A stretch of 64,000 nt of DNA from Duganella sp. 1224 (lineage in GTDB: Bacteria > Pseudomonadota > Gammaproteobacteria > Burkholderiales > Burkholderiaceae_D): positions 1 through 64,000 of the forward strand of contig NZ_JACBYS010000006.1 in NCBI RefSeq assembly GCF_013408245.1, written 5' to 3'. The position numbers were made by a program, and so were the translations under genes. Shown in pieces: positions 8,476 to 17,733 of this stretch (the stretch's first letter is position 1; every line of letters starts with the position of its first letter). The notes beneath the pieces are model-generated. The model was given only the letters and a program-made list of their open reading frames with translations, was not told the origin of the DNA and made no database searches.

Positions 8476-10548
8476 ATGACCTCTCCCGATCAACTGAATA
8501 TCGACACCCTGCGTTTCCTCAGTGTCGACATGGTACAAAAGGCCAACAGCGGCCATCCTGGCCTGCCGCTGGGCGCCGCGCCGATGGCTTACGTGCTGTG
8601 GACGCGCTTCCTCAAGCATCATCCCGCCAATCCGCGCTGGTTCGACCGCGACCGCTTCGTGCTGTCGGCCGGCCATGGCTCGGCCATGCTATACAGCCTG
8701 CTGCACCTGAGCGGCTACGACGTGCCGCTGGAGCAGTTGCAACAATTCCGCCAATGGGACAGCATCACGCCCGGCCATCCTGAACGCGGCGTCACGCCCG
8801 GCGTCGAGATCACCACCGGGCCGCTGGGCCAGGGCTTCGCCAACGGCGTCGGCATGGCCATCGCCGAGGCCAGCCTGGCAGCGCGCTACAACCGTCCGGG
8901 CCACAACGTGATCGACCACCATACCTATGGCATCGTCAGCGACGGCGATCTGATGGAAGGCATCGCCTCGGAAGCGGCGTCGCTGGCCGGCCACCTGAAA
9001 CTGGGCAAGCTGATTTACCTGTACGACGACAACCAGGTCACGCTCTCGGCCGGCGCGGACATGACCTTCAGCGAAGACCGCGCCGCGCGCTTTGCCGCTT
9101 ACGGCTGGCACACGCAGACGGTGGACGACGCCAACAACATCGCCGCCATCGAGCAGGCGCTGGCCACCGCGCGCGCCGAAGTGCACAAGCCGTCGCTGAT
9201 ACTGGTGCGCAGTCACCTGGGCTATGGCTCGCCCAATAAACAGGACAAGATCGACGCCCATGGTTCGCCGCTGGGCGCCGACGAAGTCGCGCTGACCAAG
9301 CGCGCGCTGGGCTGGCCGGAGCAGCCGGCGTTCCTGATTCCCGAGGAGGCGCGCATGGCATATGCAACAGCCGGCGCGCGCGGCGGCCACCAGGAAGCCG
9401 AGTGGCGCGACCGCATGGACGCCTATGCCCGGGATTTCCCCGAACTGGCCCGCGAGTTGCGCCAGCTGATGGAAGGCGGCGGCGGCCTGCCGGACGGCTG
9501 GGATGCCGACATTGCGCTGTTCCCGGCCGATGCCAAGGGCGTGGCCACGCGCACGGCGGCCGGCAAGGTGGCCAACGCCATCGCCGCCAGACTGCCGGCG
9601 CTGATCGGCGGCTCGGCCGACCTGGACCCGTCGACCTTTACCGCGCTGGCCAACTTCGGTGACTTCCAGCCGGACAGCCCGCCCGGCGCCGAAGAAGCGG
9701 GCGACCGCCAGGGCTCGAATGGCGGCGGCTGGAGCCGCGCCGGCCGCAATCTCCATTTCGGCGTGCGCGAGCACGCCATGGCGGCCATCTGCAACGGCCT
9801 CGCCGCGCACGGCGGCGCGCTGCCATTCAATGCCACCTTCCTGGTGTTTGCCGATTATCTTCGTCCAGCCATGCGCCTGTCGGCGATGATGGGATTGCAG
9901 GTGGTGTATGTGTTCACGCACGACAGCATCGCCCTCGGCGAGGACGGCGCGACCCACCAGCCGGTTGAGCATCTGGCCAGCATGCGGGCGATGCCGGGAC
10001 TGGTGGTGATACGCCCGGCCGACGCCAACGAGACCGCGGAGGCCTGGCGCGTGGCGGTGCAATCGGTCGCCCGCCCGGTGGCGCTGGTGCTCACGCGGCA
10101 GCATGTGCCGACGCTCGACCGCGCCCAATTCCCCGCAGCCGACGGCTTGCGGCGCGGCGCCTATGTGCTGAGCGAGGCACAGGGCGGCGCAGCGCAGATC
10201 ATCCTGATCGCCACCGGCTCCGAGGTGCACCTGGCGCTGGCCGCGCAAGCCCAGCTCCATGCGGACAACGTGCGCGCGCGGGTGGTTTCGATGCCGAGCT
10301 GGGAGCTGTTTGAAGATCAGCCGCAGGAATATCGCGACCAGGTGCTGCCGCCGGCCGTGACGGCCCGCCTGGCGATCGAGGCGGGCGCCTCGCAGGGCTG
10401 GCATCGCTATCTGGGCACACGCGGGGAGGTATTGGGCATCGACCGTTTCGGCGCCTCCGCGCCCGGCGAGCGCGTGCTGCGCGAATACGGCTTCAGCGTG
10501 GAAAACGTCTGCCTGCTGGCGCACGCGGTGCTGGCCCGCAACCTCTAA
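8476..10548 (+). CDS. tkt: Transketolase
   Basis: This thiamine-diphosphate enzyme of the non-oxidative pentose phosphate pathway transfers two-carbon units between sugar phosphates. The 690-residue product shows the N-terminal QKANSGHPGLPLGAAP, substrate-binding TPGHPERGVTPGVEITTG, and the ThDP/metal motif VSDGDLMEGIASEAASL. The pyrimidine domain carries FGVREHAMAAICNGLAAHGG, THDSIALGEDGATHQPVEHL and the C-terminal ATGSEVHLA. The ATG at 8476 has GAAGGA upstream; earlier in-frame codons are unlikely. It converges on tal. The gnd-HAD-tal operon lies opposite, so this stretch encodes most of a pentose-phosphate module. Confidence 0.96.
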   Translation: MTSPDQLNIDTLRFLSVDMVQKANSGHPGLPLGAAPMAYVLWTRFLKHHPANPRWFDRDRFVLSAGHGSAMLYSLLHLSGYDVPLEQLQQFRQWDSITPGHPERGVTPGVEITTGPLGQGFANGVGMAIAEASLAARYNRPGHNVIDHHTYGIVSDGDLMEGIASEAASLAGHLKLGKLIYLYDDNQVTLSAGADMTFSEDRAARFAAYGWHTQTVDDANNIAAIEQALATARAEVHKPSLILVRSHLGYGSPNKQDKIDAHGSPLGADEVALTKRALGWPEQPAFLIPEEARMAYATAGARGGHQEAEWRDRMDAYARDFPELARELRQLMEGGGGLPDGWDADIALFPADAKGVATRTAAGKVANAIAARLPALIGGSADLDPSTFTALANFGDFQPDSPPGAEEAGDRQGSNGGGWSRAGRNLHFGVREHAMAAICNGLAAHGGALPFNATFLVFADYLRPAMRLSAMMGLQVVYVFTHDSIALGEDGATHQPVEHLASMRAMPGLVVIRPADANETAEAWRVAVQSVARPVALVLTRQHVPTLDRAQFPAADGLRRGAYVLSEAQGGAAQIILIATGSEVHLALAAQAQLHADNVRARVVSMPSWELFEDQPQEYRDQVLPPAVTARLAIEAGASQGWHRYLGTRGEVLGIDRFGASAPGERVLREYGFSVENVCLLAHAVLARNL

Positions 10549-10557
10549 TACTAATAC

Positions 10558-10582
10558 CGTCGTTCCGGCGCACGCCGGAAAG
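10558..10582. repeat. REP-like palindrome between tkt and tal
   Basis: A 7-bp stem (TTCCGGC / GCCGGAA) with a GCAC loop is preceded by CGTC, lying between the convergent stops of tkt and tal. There is no T-tract on either strand, so it looks less like a simple terminator and more like the CGTCRTTCC-type dispersed palindrome common in betaproteobacterial intergenic DNA. A related sequence occurs downstream of dnaK at 44939-44967. It may still act as a weak bidirectional terminator. Confidence 0.45.
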
Positions 10583-10587
10583 ACCAT

Positions 10588-11658
10588 TCAGGCCTTGCTC
10601 TTCTCGGCGATGACATCCATCAGCTGCCGCCATGACTTGCTGAACGACTCCGCGCCTTCGTGCTGAAGCCGCGCCGCCAGCGCCTCGACATCAACGCCAG
10701 CGTCGGCAAACTGCGCCAGGACTTTTTCAGCATCGCCTCCCTCGGGCGGCATGCTGCCATTCACCACGCCGTGATCGACAAACGCCTTCAGCGTTTTTTC
10801 CGGCACCGTGTTAATGGTCTGTGGCGCCATCAGCGATTCCACATACAGCACATCCGACGCCTCCGGGTCCTTGGTGCCGGTGCTTGCCCACAGCAAGCGT
10901 TGCGGCAGCGCGCCAGCCTCCGCCAGCTTGCGCCAGCGCGGTGACGCCAGCAACTCGCGATACGCCGCATACGTCTGGCGAGCCACCGCGATACCCAGCT
11001 TGTTCTGCAGCGCCGCCGGCGCCGTGTCCTTGACGCCGGCATCCCAGCGGCTGACGAACAACGATGCCACGGACGCCACCTTGGGGTCCAGGCCCGCATC
11101 CAGGCGGCGCTGCACGCCACGCAGATACGCCTCGGCTGCCGCCAGATACTGGGCGCGCGAAAACAGCAGCGTCACATTGACCGGAATGCCTGCGAAAATC
11201 GCCTCCTCGATCGCCTTCACACCCGCCTCGGTGCCGGGGATCTTGATGAACGCATTCTTGCGCTGCAAGCGTTCATGCAAGGTCCGCGCCTCGCGCAACG
11301 TGCCCTCGGCATCGTGCACCAGCAAGGGCGACACCTCCATCGACACCCAGCCATCCAGGCCGTGCGACTCCTCGTGCATGGGCAGGAACAGATCGGCCGC
11401 CTGCTGCAAATCTTCCAGCGCCAACTCCAGGAACAACTGTTCGCCCTCTCTGCCGGCCGTGCTTTTGGCGCGAATGGCCTCATCGTAGAAATCGGCGCCA
11501 TGAATGGCTGCCTCAAAAATGCTGGGATTGGAGGTCAGGCCGCTGATGTCGTAATCATCGATATACTGTTTCAGCGTGCCACTGGTCAGCAGGCCTCGCG
11601 TGATATTGTCCAGCCACAGGCGCTGGCCCAGCTGGTGCAACTGTAAAGCGGAATTCAT
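10588..11658 (-). CDS. tal: Transaldolase
   Basis: Transaldolase moves dihydroxyacetone units between sedoheptulose-7-P and glyceraldehyde-3-P. The 356-residue product contains SGLTSNPSIFEAAI and the Schiff-base region NAFIKIPGTEAGVKAIEEA with its lysine. VNVTLLFSRAQYLAAAEAY and VASLFVSRWDAGV follow. Its length and sequence style match the type-2 (mycobacterial/plant-type) transaldolases rather than the ~317-residue TalB. The ATG at 11658 is preceded by AAAGGAGACACC, a strong ribosome binding site. It is the last gene of gnd-HAD-tal, 13 bp after the HAD stop. Confidence 0.93.
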   Translation of the reverse strand: MNSALQLHQLGQRLWLDNITRGLLTSGTLKQYIDDYDISGLTSNPSIFEAAIHGADFYDEAIRAKSTAGREGEQLFLELALEDLQQAADLFLPMHEESHGLDGWVSMEVSPLLVHDAEGTLREARTLHERLQRKNAFIKIPGTEAGVKAIEEAIFAGIPVNVTLLFSRAQYLAAAEAYLRGVQRRLDAGLDPKVASVASLFVSRWDAGVKDTAPAALQNKLGIAVARQTYAAYRELLASPRWRKLAEAGALPQRLLWASTGTKDPEASDVLYVESLMAPQTINTVPEKTLKAFVDHGVVNGSMPPEGGDAEKVLAQFADAGVDVEALAARLQHEGAESFSKSWRQLMDVIAEKSKA

Positions 11659-11671
11659 ATCGGTGTCTCCT

Positions 11672-12340
11672 TTACGTGCCAGCGAAAGCCGGCAAGTCAT
11701 AGTCGAGCAGGTCGCCGATGCGCTCAATCGTCGCATCCGGCGTCGTGAAACTGGCGACATCAGGGGCGAAGGCATAATGCCCCTGGCGCGGAAACACGGT
11801 CGTCAGGCGCTCGCCCCAGCCCTGCTTCATCGCCGCCAATATGCGTACCTTATCGTCGATCATCACATAACGGCGCGCGGGACAGGATTGCTCGATCTCC
11901 GTCAGCATGGTCTCCTTGTGCACATAGATCTGCACCCGCCCTTCCACCGCGTCCCATATCCCGGCGCGCCGGACTTTGCGCGGCTGGAATACGGCGTCGC
12001 CATCCGACAGCACGACCACCTTGCCCCACTGCGACAGGTGACCGATTACCTGCAGCGCCTGCGGATACAGGCGCTCTGCAAACGGGTAGTCCATCAGCCA
12101 CTCGCCCAGCAGCAGCATGTCTGGATCGCTTAACGCGCCCAGGCGGAACTGCTGCGCCGCGCCCAGATAATCGGCATAGCCCAGCTCCGCAAAGCGCCTG
12201 GCGTAGATGTCCCAGTAGCGGTCGCGCCCCGCGACGCCGAACTGCCGCTCCAGATAAGCGCGGATATCCTGCTGCACACCGTCATTGTCCAGCAAGGTAT
12301 TGTCCACATCGATCAGGAAGACAATGTCGTCGGCCATCAC
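11672..12340 (-). CDS. HAD family hydrolase in the gnd-tal operon
   Basis: This haloacid-dehalogenase-type phosphatase has 222 residues. Motif I is FLIDVDNTLLDNDGV, motif II VVVLSDGDAVF, and the late acidic motif YVMIDDKVRI. Its start ATGATG overlaps the gnd stop, so it is translationally coupled to gnd and followed by tal after 13 bp. The substrate is unknown. Its fixed position between two pentose-phosphate enzymes suggests a sugar-phosphate substrate, possibly removal of a side product, but this is inference from context only. Confidence 0.82.
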   Translation of the reverse strand: MMADDIVFLIDVDNTLLDNDGVQQDIRAYLERQFGVAGRDRYWDIYARRFAELGYADYLGAAQQFRLGALSDPDMLLLGEWLMDYPFAERLYPQALQVIGHLSQWGKVVVLSDGDAVFQPRKVRRAGIWDAVEGRVQIYVHKETMLTEIEQSCPARRYVMIDDKVRILAAMKQGWGERLTTVFPRQGHYAFAPDVASFTTPDATIERIGDLLDYDLPAFAGT

Positions 12341-13365
12341 GCCGTCCCTTTTCCAGCGGCTTTTTCCACGTGACCGCCGAACCCCGCGCGCATCGCCGAC
12401 AACACCTTGCCGGCGAATTCCGCATTGCCGCGCGAGCTGAATCGCTCAAACAGCGCATTGCTCAACACCGGCACCGGCACGCCTTCATCGATGGCGGCGG
12501 CGATGGTCCAGCGGCCCTCGCCGGAATCGGACACGCGGCCAGCGAAGGCGTCCAGTTGCGGGTCCTTGAGCAGCGCGTCGGCGGTCAGGTCCAGCAGCCA
12601 GGAACTGATGACGCTGCCGCGCCGCCAAAGCTCGGCGACCTCGCCGAGATCCAGATCATACTGATAATGTTCGGGATGGCGCAGCGGCGTGGTCTCGGCG
12701 TCCACCTGCTGTTCCAGCTTGCCGATGTTCGCGTGGCGCAGAATGTTCAGGCCTTCGGCGTAAGCGGCCATGATGCCGTACTCAATGCCGTTGTGGACCA
12801 TCTTGACGAAGTGGCCGGCGCCATTCGGGCCGCAATGCAGATAACCCTGTTCGGCGCTGCTGCCAGGCTTGTCGCGGCCGGGTGTGGGCGTGGCCGCGTC
12901 ACGCCCCGGCGCCAGCGTCGCGAACAGCGGCTCCAGATGCTTGACGGTGTCCGTTTCGCCGCCAATCATCAGGCAGTAGCCGCGGGTCAGGCCATGGGTG
13001 CCGCCGCTGGTGCCCACATCAACGTAATGCAGCTGCTGTTCCTTCAACTGCGCGCTGCGCCGGATATCGTCGTGATAATGCGAATTGCCGCCATCGATGA
13101 TGATGTCGCCCGGCGACAGCAGCGGCTTTAGCGTATCCAGGGTGGCGTCGACCGACGCGGCCGGCACCATCAGCCACAAGACGCGCGGGCGCTCCAGTTT
13201 GCCCACCAGGTCCTGCAGCGACGAGGCGCCGGTCACACCTTCACGCAGCACCGCGTTGACGGTTTCCACATGACGCGCGTAGGCCACACATTGGTGCCCG
13301 GCCGCCGCCAGACGCCAAACCATATTGGCGCCCATGCGCCCCAGTCCAATCATACCAATTTGCAT
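12337..13365 (-). CDS. gnd: 6-phosphogluconate dehydrogenase (decarboxylating), short type
   Basis: This enzyme oxidatively decarboxylates 6-phosphogluconate to ribulose-5-phosphate. The Rossmann motif MQIGMIGLGRMGANMVWRL opens the protein, and GNSHYHDDIRR and VGTSGGTHGL follow. The catalytic KMVHNGIEYGIMAAYAEG comes next. The 342-residue length identifies the short, often NAD-preferring form rather than the ~470-residue enzyme. A short insert near residues 150-170 (RDAATPTPGRDKPGSSAEQG) precedes YLHCGPNGAGHFVK. It leads the operon gnd-HAD-tal. The 89 bp upstream contain only a small inverted repeat (GGCCA/TGGCC, 13429-13443), which may end transcription from the aldehyde dehydrogenase gene. 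Confidence 0.92.
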   Translation of the reverse strand: MQIGMIGLGRMGANMVWRLAAAGHQCVAYARHVETVNAVLREGVTGASSLQDLVGKLERPRVLWLMVPAASVDATLDTLKPLLSPGDIIIDGGNSHYHDDIRRSAQLKEQQLHYVDVGTSGGTHGLTRGYCLMIGGETDTVKHLEPLFATLAPGRDAATPTPGRDKPGSSAEQGYLHCGPNGAGHFVKMVHNGIEYGIMAAYAEGLNILRHANIGKLEQQVDAETTPLRHPEHYQYDLDLGEVAELWRRGSVISSWLLDLTADALLKDPQLDAFAGRVSDSGEGRWTIAAAIDEGVPVPVLSNALFERFSSRGNAEFAGKVLSAMRAGFGGHVEKAAGKGTA

Positions 13366-13454
13366 AGCAATATCCTTCGCGTTGAGGCTTGCAGCTTAGA
13401 CTTCGATAAGGATGAGTTCGGTTAGATTGGCCACATAATGGCCCGCTCCAGCGA

Positions 13455-14933
13455 TCAGATTTGTATCCAGGTTGTTTTCAGCTCGGTATACTTGTCGAAG
13501 GCATGCAGCGACTTGTCGCGGCCATTGCCGGACTGCTTGTAGCCGCCGAACGGCACAGTGATGTCGTCGCCGTCGTACTGGTTGACGTGCACCGTGCCGG
13601 CGCGCAGCGCGCGCGACGTCCGTATCGCCTTGCTCAGGTCCGCCGTCCACACGGCGGCATGCAGGCCGTACGGTGTGGCGTTGGCCTGCCGCACCGCGTC
13701 CTCCACGTCGCTGAAGCTGAGCACCGACAGCACCGGGCCGAAGATTTCTTCGCGCGCGATGACCATGCCGCTGTCCACCTGATCGAACAGCGTCGGCTCA
13801 ACGTAGTAGCCGCCGGTTTCCGTGCGCGCCTGCCTGCCGCCGGCCAGCAGCCGCGCGCCGCCAGCGCGGCCGGCATCAATGTAGCCCATGACGGTCTTGA
13901 GCTGCGTCGCGTCGACAATCGCACCCATGACGGTGCTCTCATCCAGCGGGTCGCCCGGCTGATAGGCCGGCACCATGGCCAGTGCCTTCTCGATGAAGCA
14001 GTCCTTGATCGAGTCCTCGACAAACAGGCGCGAAGGCGCGTTGCAGCTCTCGCCCTGGTTGAAGAAGATGGAGCCTATCGCCGCCTCCACCGCCGCATCC
14101 AGATCCGGGCAGTCGGCGCACACGATGTTGGCCGACTTGCCGCCCAATTCCGTCCACGCCCGCTTGAGGTTCGACTGCCCGGCCATCTGCATGATCTGCT
14201 TGCCCACGCGCGTGGAGCCGGTAAAGCCGATGCAGTCCACATCCATGTGCAGCGCCAGCGCCGCGCCGGCCTCCGCGCCGAAGCCCGGCAGCACATTGAA
14301 CACGCCGGGCGGCACGCCCGCTTCCAGCGCCAGCTCCGCCAGTCGCAGCGCCGTCAGCGGCGACTTCTCGGATGGTTTGAGCACCACGCTGTTCCCCGCC
14401 GCCAGCGCCGGCGCGATCTTCCACGCCGCCATCAGCATCGGATAATTCCACGGTACGATGGCCGCCACCACGCCGACCGGCTCGCGCGTGATCAGCGCCA
14501 GGCTGCTGGCCGGCGTCGGCGCGATTTCGTCGTACACCTTGTCGATCGCCTCGCCATACCAGCGGATGCAGTTGGCCGCACCGCCCACGTCCACGGTCTG
14601 GCTGTACTTGATTGGCTTGCCCATGTCCAGCGTCTCCAGCAGCGCCAGCTCTTCGACGTGCTGCTGCATCAGGTCCGCAAACCTGATCAGCACCCGCTTG
14701 CGTTGCGCCGGCGACTTGCCGGCCCAGCGTCCGTCCTCGAACGCCGCCCGTGCGGCCGCCACCGCAATGTCCACATCGGCGCCATCGCAGCGCGCCACCA
14801 TGCCCAGCGAGCGGCCATCGATGGGCGACAGATTCTCGAACTGCTGCCCGGACTTCGCCCATACCCGCTCACCGCCGATGAAGGCGCGGCCATCCGCTTG
14901 CAGCGCGGCCGCCTTGTCGTGCCATTGTCCCAT
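13455..14933 (-). CDS. puuC: Aldehyde dehydrogenase (PuuC-like, gamma-glutamyl-aminobutyraldehyde dehydrogenase)
   Basis: This NAD(P)-dependent aldehyde dehydrogenase has 492 residues. The catalytic Glu lies in AWTELGGKSANIVCAD and the catalytic Cys in FNQGESCNAPSRLFVE. The cofactor site has VPWNYPMLMAAWKIAPALAA and GFTGSTRVGKQIMQMAG. The operon (hydrolase, synthetase, aminotransferase, this gene) indicates oxidation of gamma-glutamyl-aminobutyraldehyde during putrescine breakdown, or of a related aminoaldehyde. The ATG at 14933 follows a good AAGGAGACGC site. The specific substrate is inferred from context. Confidence 0.88.
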   Translation of the reverse strand: MGQWHDKAAALQADGRAFIGGERVWAKSGQQFENLSPIDGRSLGMVARCDGADVDIAVAAARAAFEDGRWAGKSPAQRKRVLIRFADLMQQHVEELALLETLDMGKPIKYSQTVDVGGAANCIRWYGEAIDKVYDEIAPTPASSLALITREPVGVVAAIVPWNYPMLMAAWKIAPALAAGNSVVLKPSEKSPLTALRLAELALEAGVPPGVFNVLPGFGAEAGAALALHMDVDCIGFTGSTRVGKQIMQMAGQSNLKRAWTELGGKSANIVCADCPDLDAAVEAAIGSIFFNQGESCNAPSRLFVEDSIKDCFIEKALAMVPAYQPGDPLDESTVMGAIVDATQLKTVMGYIDAGRAGGARLLAGGRQARTETGGYYVEPTLFDQVDSGMVIAREEIFGPVLSVLSFSDVEDAVRQANATPYGLHAAVWTADLSKAIRTSRALRAGTVHVNQYDGDDITVPFGGYKQSGNGRDKSLHAFDKYTELKTTWIQI

Positions 14934-14944
14934 GTGCGTCTCCT

Positions 14945-16333
14945 TTACAGCCAGCCGCGTTCTTTCACATCGGCGTAGGTCAGATCCAGGCAGTGCCGGA
15001 TCAGCGCCACCATCTCGTCGATCTGCGCCCTGGTCAGCACCAGCGGCGGCGCGATGATCATGCGGTCGCCGACGGCGCGCATGATCATGCCGTTGTTGAA
15101 CATGTAGCCGCGGCACACCATGCCGACAGCCAGCGATTCATCGAACGCCACGTTCTCGTGCACCGTGGCGCCCTTGCTGCGCACCAGATCGAGGCCGGCC
15201 ACAAAGCCGCAGCTGTTCGCGCTGCCCACCAGCGGGTGATCCGCCAGCGCGGCAAAGCGCTGTTTCAGATAGGGGCCGGTGTCATTGGCCACGCGTTCGA
15301 CGAGCTTTTCTTCCTCGATGATGCGGATATTCTCCAGCGCCGCCGCGCAGGCGACCGGATGACCGGAATACGTGAAGCCGTGATTGAACTCGCCGCCCTG
15401 CTCGATCAGCACCCTGGCCACGCGATCACCCACCAGCACACCGCCCAGCGGCACATAGCCCGACGTCACGCCCTTGGCGAAGGTGATCAGGTCCGGCTTG
15501 ATGCCAAACAGTTCGGACGCGAACCAGCGCCCGAGCCGGCCGAAGCCGCAGATCACCTCGTCGGCAATCAGCAGAATGCCGTACTTGTCGCAGATGCGCT
15601 GGATCTCCGGCCAGTAGGTGGACGGCGGAATGATCACGCCCCCCGCTCCCTGTATCGGCTCGCCGATAAACGCCGCCACCTTTTCCGGCCCCACTTCCAG
15701 TATCTTCTTCTCCAGCCAGGACGCGGCCTCGATGCCGAATTCGTCCTCGGTCATGCCCTTGCCGGATTCCAGATAATTCGGCTGGCCGATGTGCACAATG
15801 CCGGGTATCGGCAAGCCGCCCTGCGCGTGCATGCCCTCCATGCCGCCCAGCGACGCGCCGGCCATGGTGCTGCCATGGTAGGCATTGTGGCGGCTGATGA
15901 TGGTGTGGCGCTCCTTGTATCCCAGCACATCCCAGTAGCGACGCACCATGCGCACATTGGTGTCGTTGGCCTCCGAGCCGGAGCTGGTGAAGTACACATG
16001 GTTGAACTGCGGCGGCGAGATGCGCGCCAGCTTGGCAGCCAGCTGCACCGCCGGCACATTGGTGGTGTTGAAGAAGCTGTTATAGAACGGCAGCGTCTCC
16101 ATCTGCCGGTACACCGCCTCCGAGATGCTGGTGCGGCCATAGCCCACGTTCACGCACCACAGGCCGGACATGCCGTCGATGATCTTCTTGCCCTCCGAAT
16201 CCCACAGGTAGATGCCATCCCCGCGCACCATCACGCGCACGCCTTTCTGACCCAGCGCCTGGTGGTCGGTGAAGGGATGCAGGTAGTGGGCGTTATCCAG
16301 CTGTTGAATCGCGGCGGTATCGTAGTCGCTCAT
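14945..16333 (-). CDS. spuC: Class III (omega) aminotransferase, putrescine/polyamine type
   Basis: This PLP-dependent aspartate-aminotransferase-family enzyme has 462 residues. The PLP lysine is in LITFAKGVTSGYVPLGG and the cofactor-binding Asp in LLIADEVICGFGRLG. The N-terminal HYLHPFTDHQALG is typical of polyamine:pyruvate aminotransferases such as SpuC. It lies 11 bp upstream of the aldehyde dehydrogenase and 11 bp downstream of a glutamine-synthetase-like gene. The cell may therefore use both transamination and gamma-glutamylation for diamines; substrate choice is inferred. Confidence 0.88.
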   Translation of the reverse strand: MSDYDTAAIQQLDNAHYLHPFTDHQALGQKGVRVMVRGDGIYLWDSEGKKIIDGMSGLWCVNVGYGRTSISEAVYRQMETLPFYNSFFNTTNVPAVQLAAKLARISPPQFNHVYFTSSGSEANDTNVRMVRRYWDVLGYKERHTIISRHNAYHGSTMAGASLGGMEGMHAQGGLPIPGIVHIGQPNYLESGKGMTEDEFGIEAASWLEKKILEVGPEKVAAFIGEPIQGAGGVIIPPSTYWPEIQRICDKYGILLIADEVICGFGRLGRWFASELFGIKPDLITFAKGVTSGYVPLGGVLVGDRVARVLIEQGGEFNHGFTYSGHPVACAAALENIRIIEEEKLVERVANDTGPYLKQRFAALADHPLVGSANSCGFVAGLDLVRSKGATVHENVAFDESLAVGMVCRGYMFNNGMIMRAVGDRMIIAPPLVLTRAQIDEMVALIRHCLDLTYADVKERGWL

Positions 16334-16344
16334 ATGGCCTCCGG

Positions 16345-17715
16345 TTAAACGTGCAGCAGCAGGTGCTCGCGCTCCCACGGGCTGATGACGGTCATGAATT
16401 CCTGATGCTCCAGATCCTTGATGGCCGCGTAGACATCGATGAAGCGCTCGCCCAGCACGGTGCGCAGGCGGTCTTCGGCGCGCAGCAATTGCAACGCTTC
16501 CGGCAGGCCTTGCGGCAGCTCCACGCGCAAGTCGTAGGCGCTGTCGGTGGTCATCGGCGTCGGCTCCAGCTGGTCCACCATGCCGAGGTAGCCGCAGGCC
16601 AACGTGACCGCCAGCGCCAGATATGGATTGGCGTCCGCGCCGATGATGCGGTTCTCCACGCGGCGGTCTTGCACGCCGGATTCCGGCACGCGGAAGCCCA
16701 CCGTGCGGTTGTCCATGCCCCACTGGATGTTGATCGGCGCGGCCGTGTGGCGCACGATGCGGCGGTACGAATTCACGTACGGCGCCACAATCGCCATCGC
16801 CGATGGCATGTAGCGCTGCAGGCCGCCGATGTAGTGCTTGAACAGCGGCGACGCCGAGCCGTCCTCGGCGCTGAAGATGTTTTTGCCGGTGTGCGCGTCC
16901 ACTACGCTCTGGTGCACGTGCATCGCCGATCCCGGTTCGCCGGCCATCGGCTTGGCCATGAAGGTGGCGTACATATCGTGCTTGAGCGCCGCCTCGCGCA
17001 GGGTGCGCTTGAAGAAGAACACCTTGTCCGCAAGGCCCAGCGGCTCGCCGTGCAGGAAGTTGATTTCCATCTGGCCGGCGCCGATTTCGTGAATCAGCGT
17101 GTCCACGTCCAGGCCCATCATGTCGCAGTAATCGTAGATGTCTTCGAACAGCGGGTCGAATTCGTTCACCGCGTCGATGCTGTAGACCTGGCGGCTGGTT
17201 TCGGCACGGCCGCTGCGACCGATCGGCGGTTTCAATGGCAGATCGGGATCGCTGTTCTTGGCAGTGAGGTAGAACTCCAGTTCCGGCGCCACCACCGGTT
17301 TCCAGCCACGGTCGGCGTACAGCTTGAGCACGCGGCGCAGCACGGAGCGCGGCGCGAAATCGACCAGGCGGCCATCGGCGAAGTAGCAGTCGTGGATCAC
17401 CTGCGCGGTCGGGTCGGCGGCCCAGGGCACCATGGTGATGGTGGTGGGATCGGCCTTCAGTATCATGTCGCGGTCGGTGCTGGAGATGGCGCGGTCGTAG
17501 CCCGCGTCCTCGGTCGGATAATTGCCGGTGACGGTCATGCCCAGCACCGCCTCCGGAATGCGCATGCCGCGCTCCTGGGTGAATTTGCCGCGCGGGAGGA
17601 TCTTCCCGCGCGCCACGCCGGTCAGGTCGGGGACCAGGCATTCGATTTCCGTGACGCGTTTCTCGTTCAGCCACAGGTCCATATCGGTATAGGTAAAGTT
17701 CTCTCGGATTGCCAT
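16345..17715 (-). CDS. puuA: Gamma-glutamylpolyamine synthetase (glutamine synthetase family), copy 1
   Basis: This GS-fold ligase is predicted to join glutamate to putrescine or another polyamine, the first step of the Puu pathway. The 456-residue product has the metal-binding PELEFYL, IHEIGAGQMEINF with its Glu, MHVHQS with its His, and the substrate/ATP residues in WGMDNRTVGFR and RRVENRIIGADANPYLA. It is not the housekeeping GlnA, which is longer and carries an adenylylation loop. A paralogue of the same length at 24269-25639 is well over 80% identical by eye but differs at the key glutamate. It is followed by the aminotransferase after 11 bp. Confidence 0.9.
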   Translation of the reverse strand: MAIRENFTYTDMDLWLNEKRVTEIECLVPDLTGVARGKILPRGKFTQERGMRIPEAVLGMTVTGNYPTEDAGYDRAISSTDRDMILKADPTTITMVPWAADPTAQVIHDCYFADGRLVDFAPRSVLRRVLKLYADRGWKPVVAPELEFYLTAKNSDPDLPLKPPIGRSGRAETSRQVYSIDAVNEFDPLFEDIYDYCDMMGLDVDTLIHEIGAGQMEINFLHGEPLGLADKVFFFKRTLREAALKHDMYATFMAKPMAGEPGSAMHVHQSVVDAHTGKNIFSAEDGSASPLFKHYIGGLQRYMPSAMAIVAPYVNSYRRIVRHTAAPINIQWGMDNRTVGFRVPESGVQDRRVENRIIGADANPYLALAVTLACGYLGMVDQLEPTPMTTDSAYDLRVELPQGLPEALQLLRAEDRLRTVLGERFIDVYAAIKDLEHQEFMTVISPWEREHLLLHV

Positions 17716-17733
17716 TTGCTTCTCTCTTTGTTG

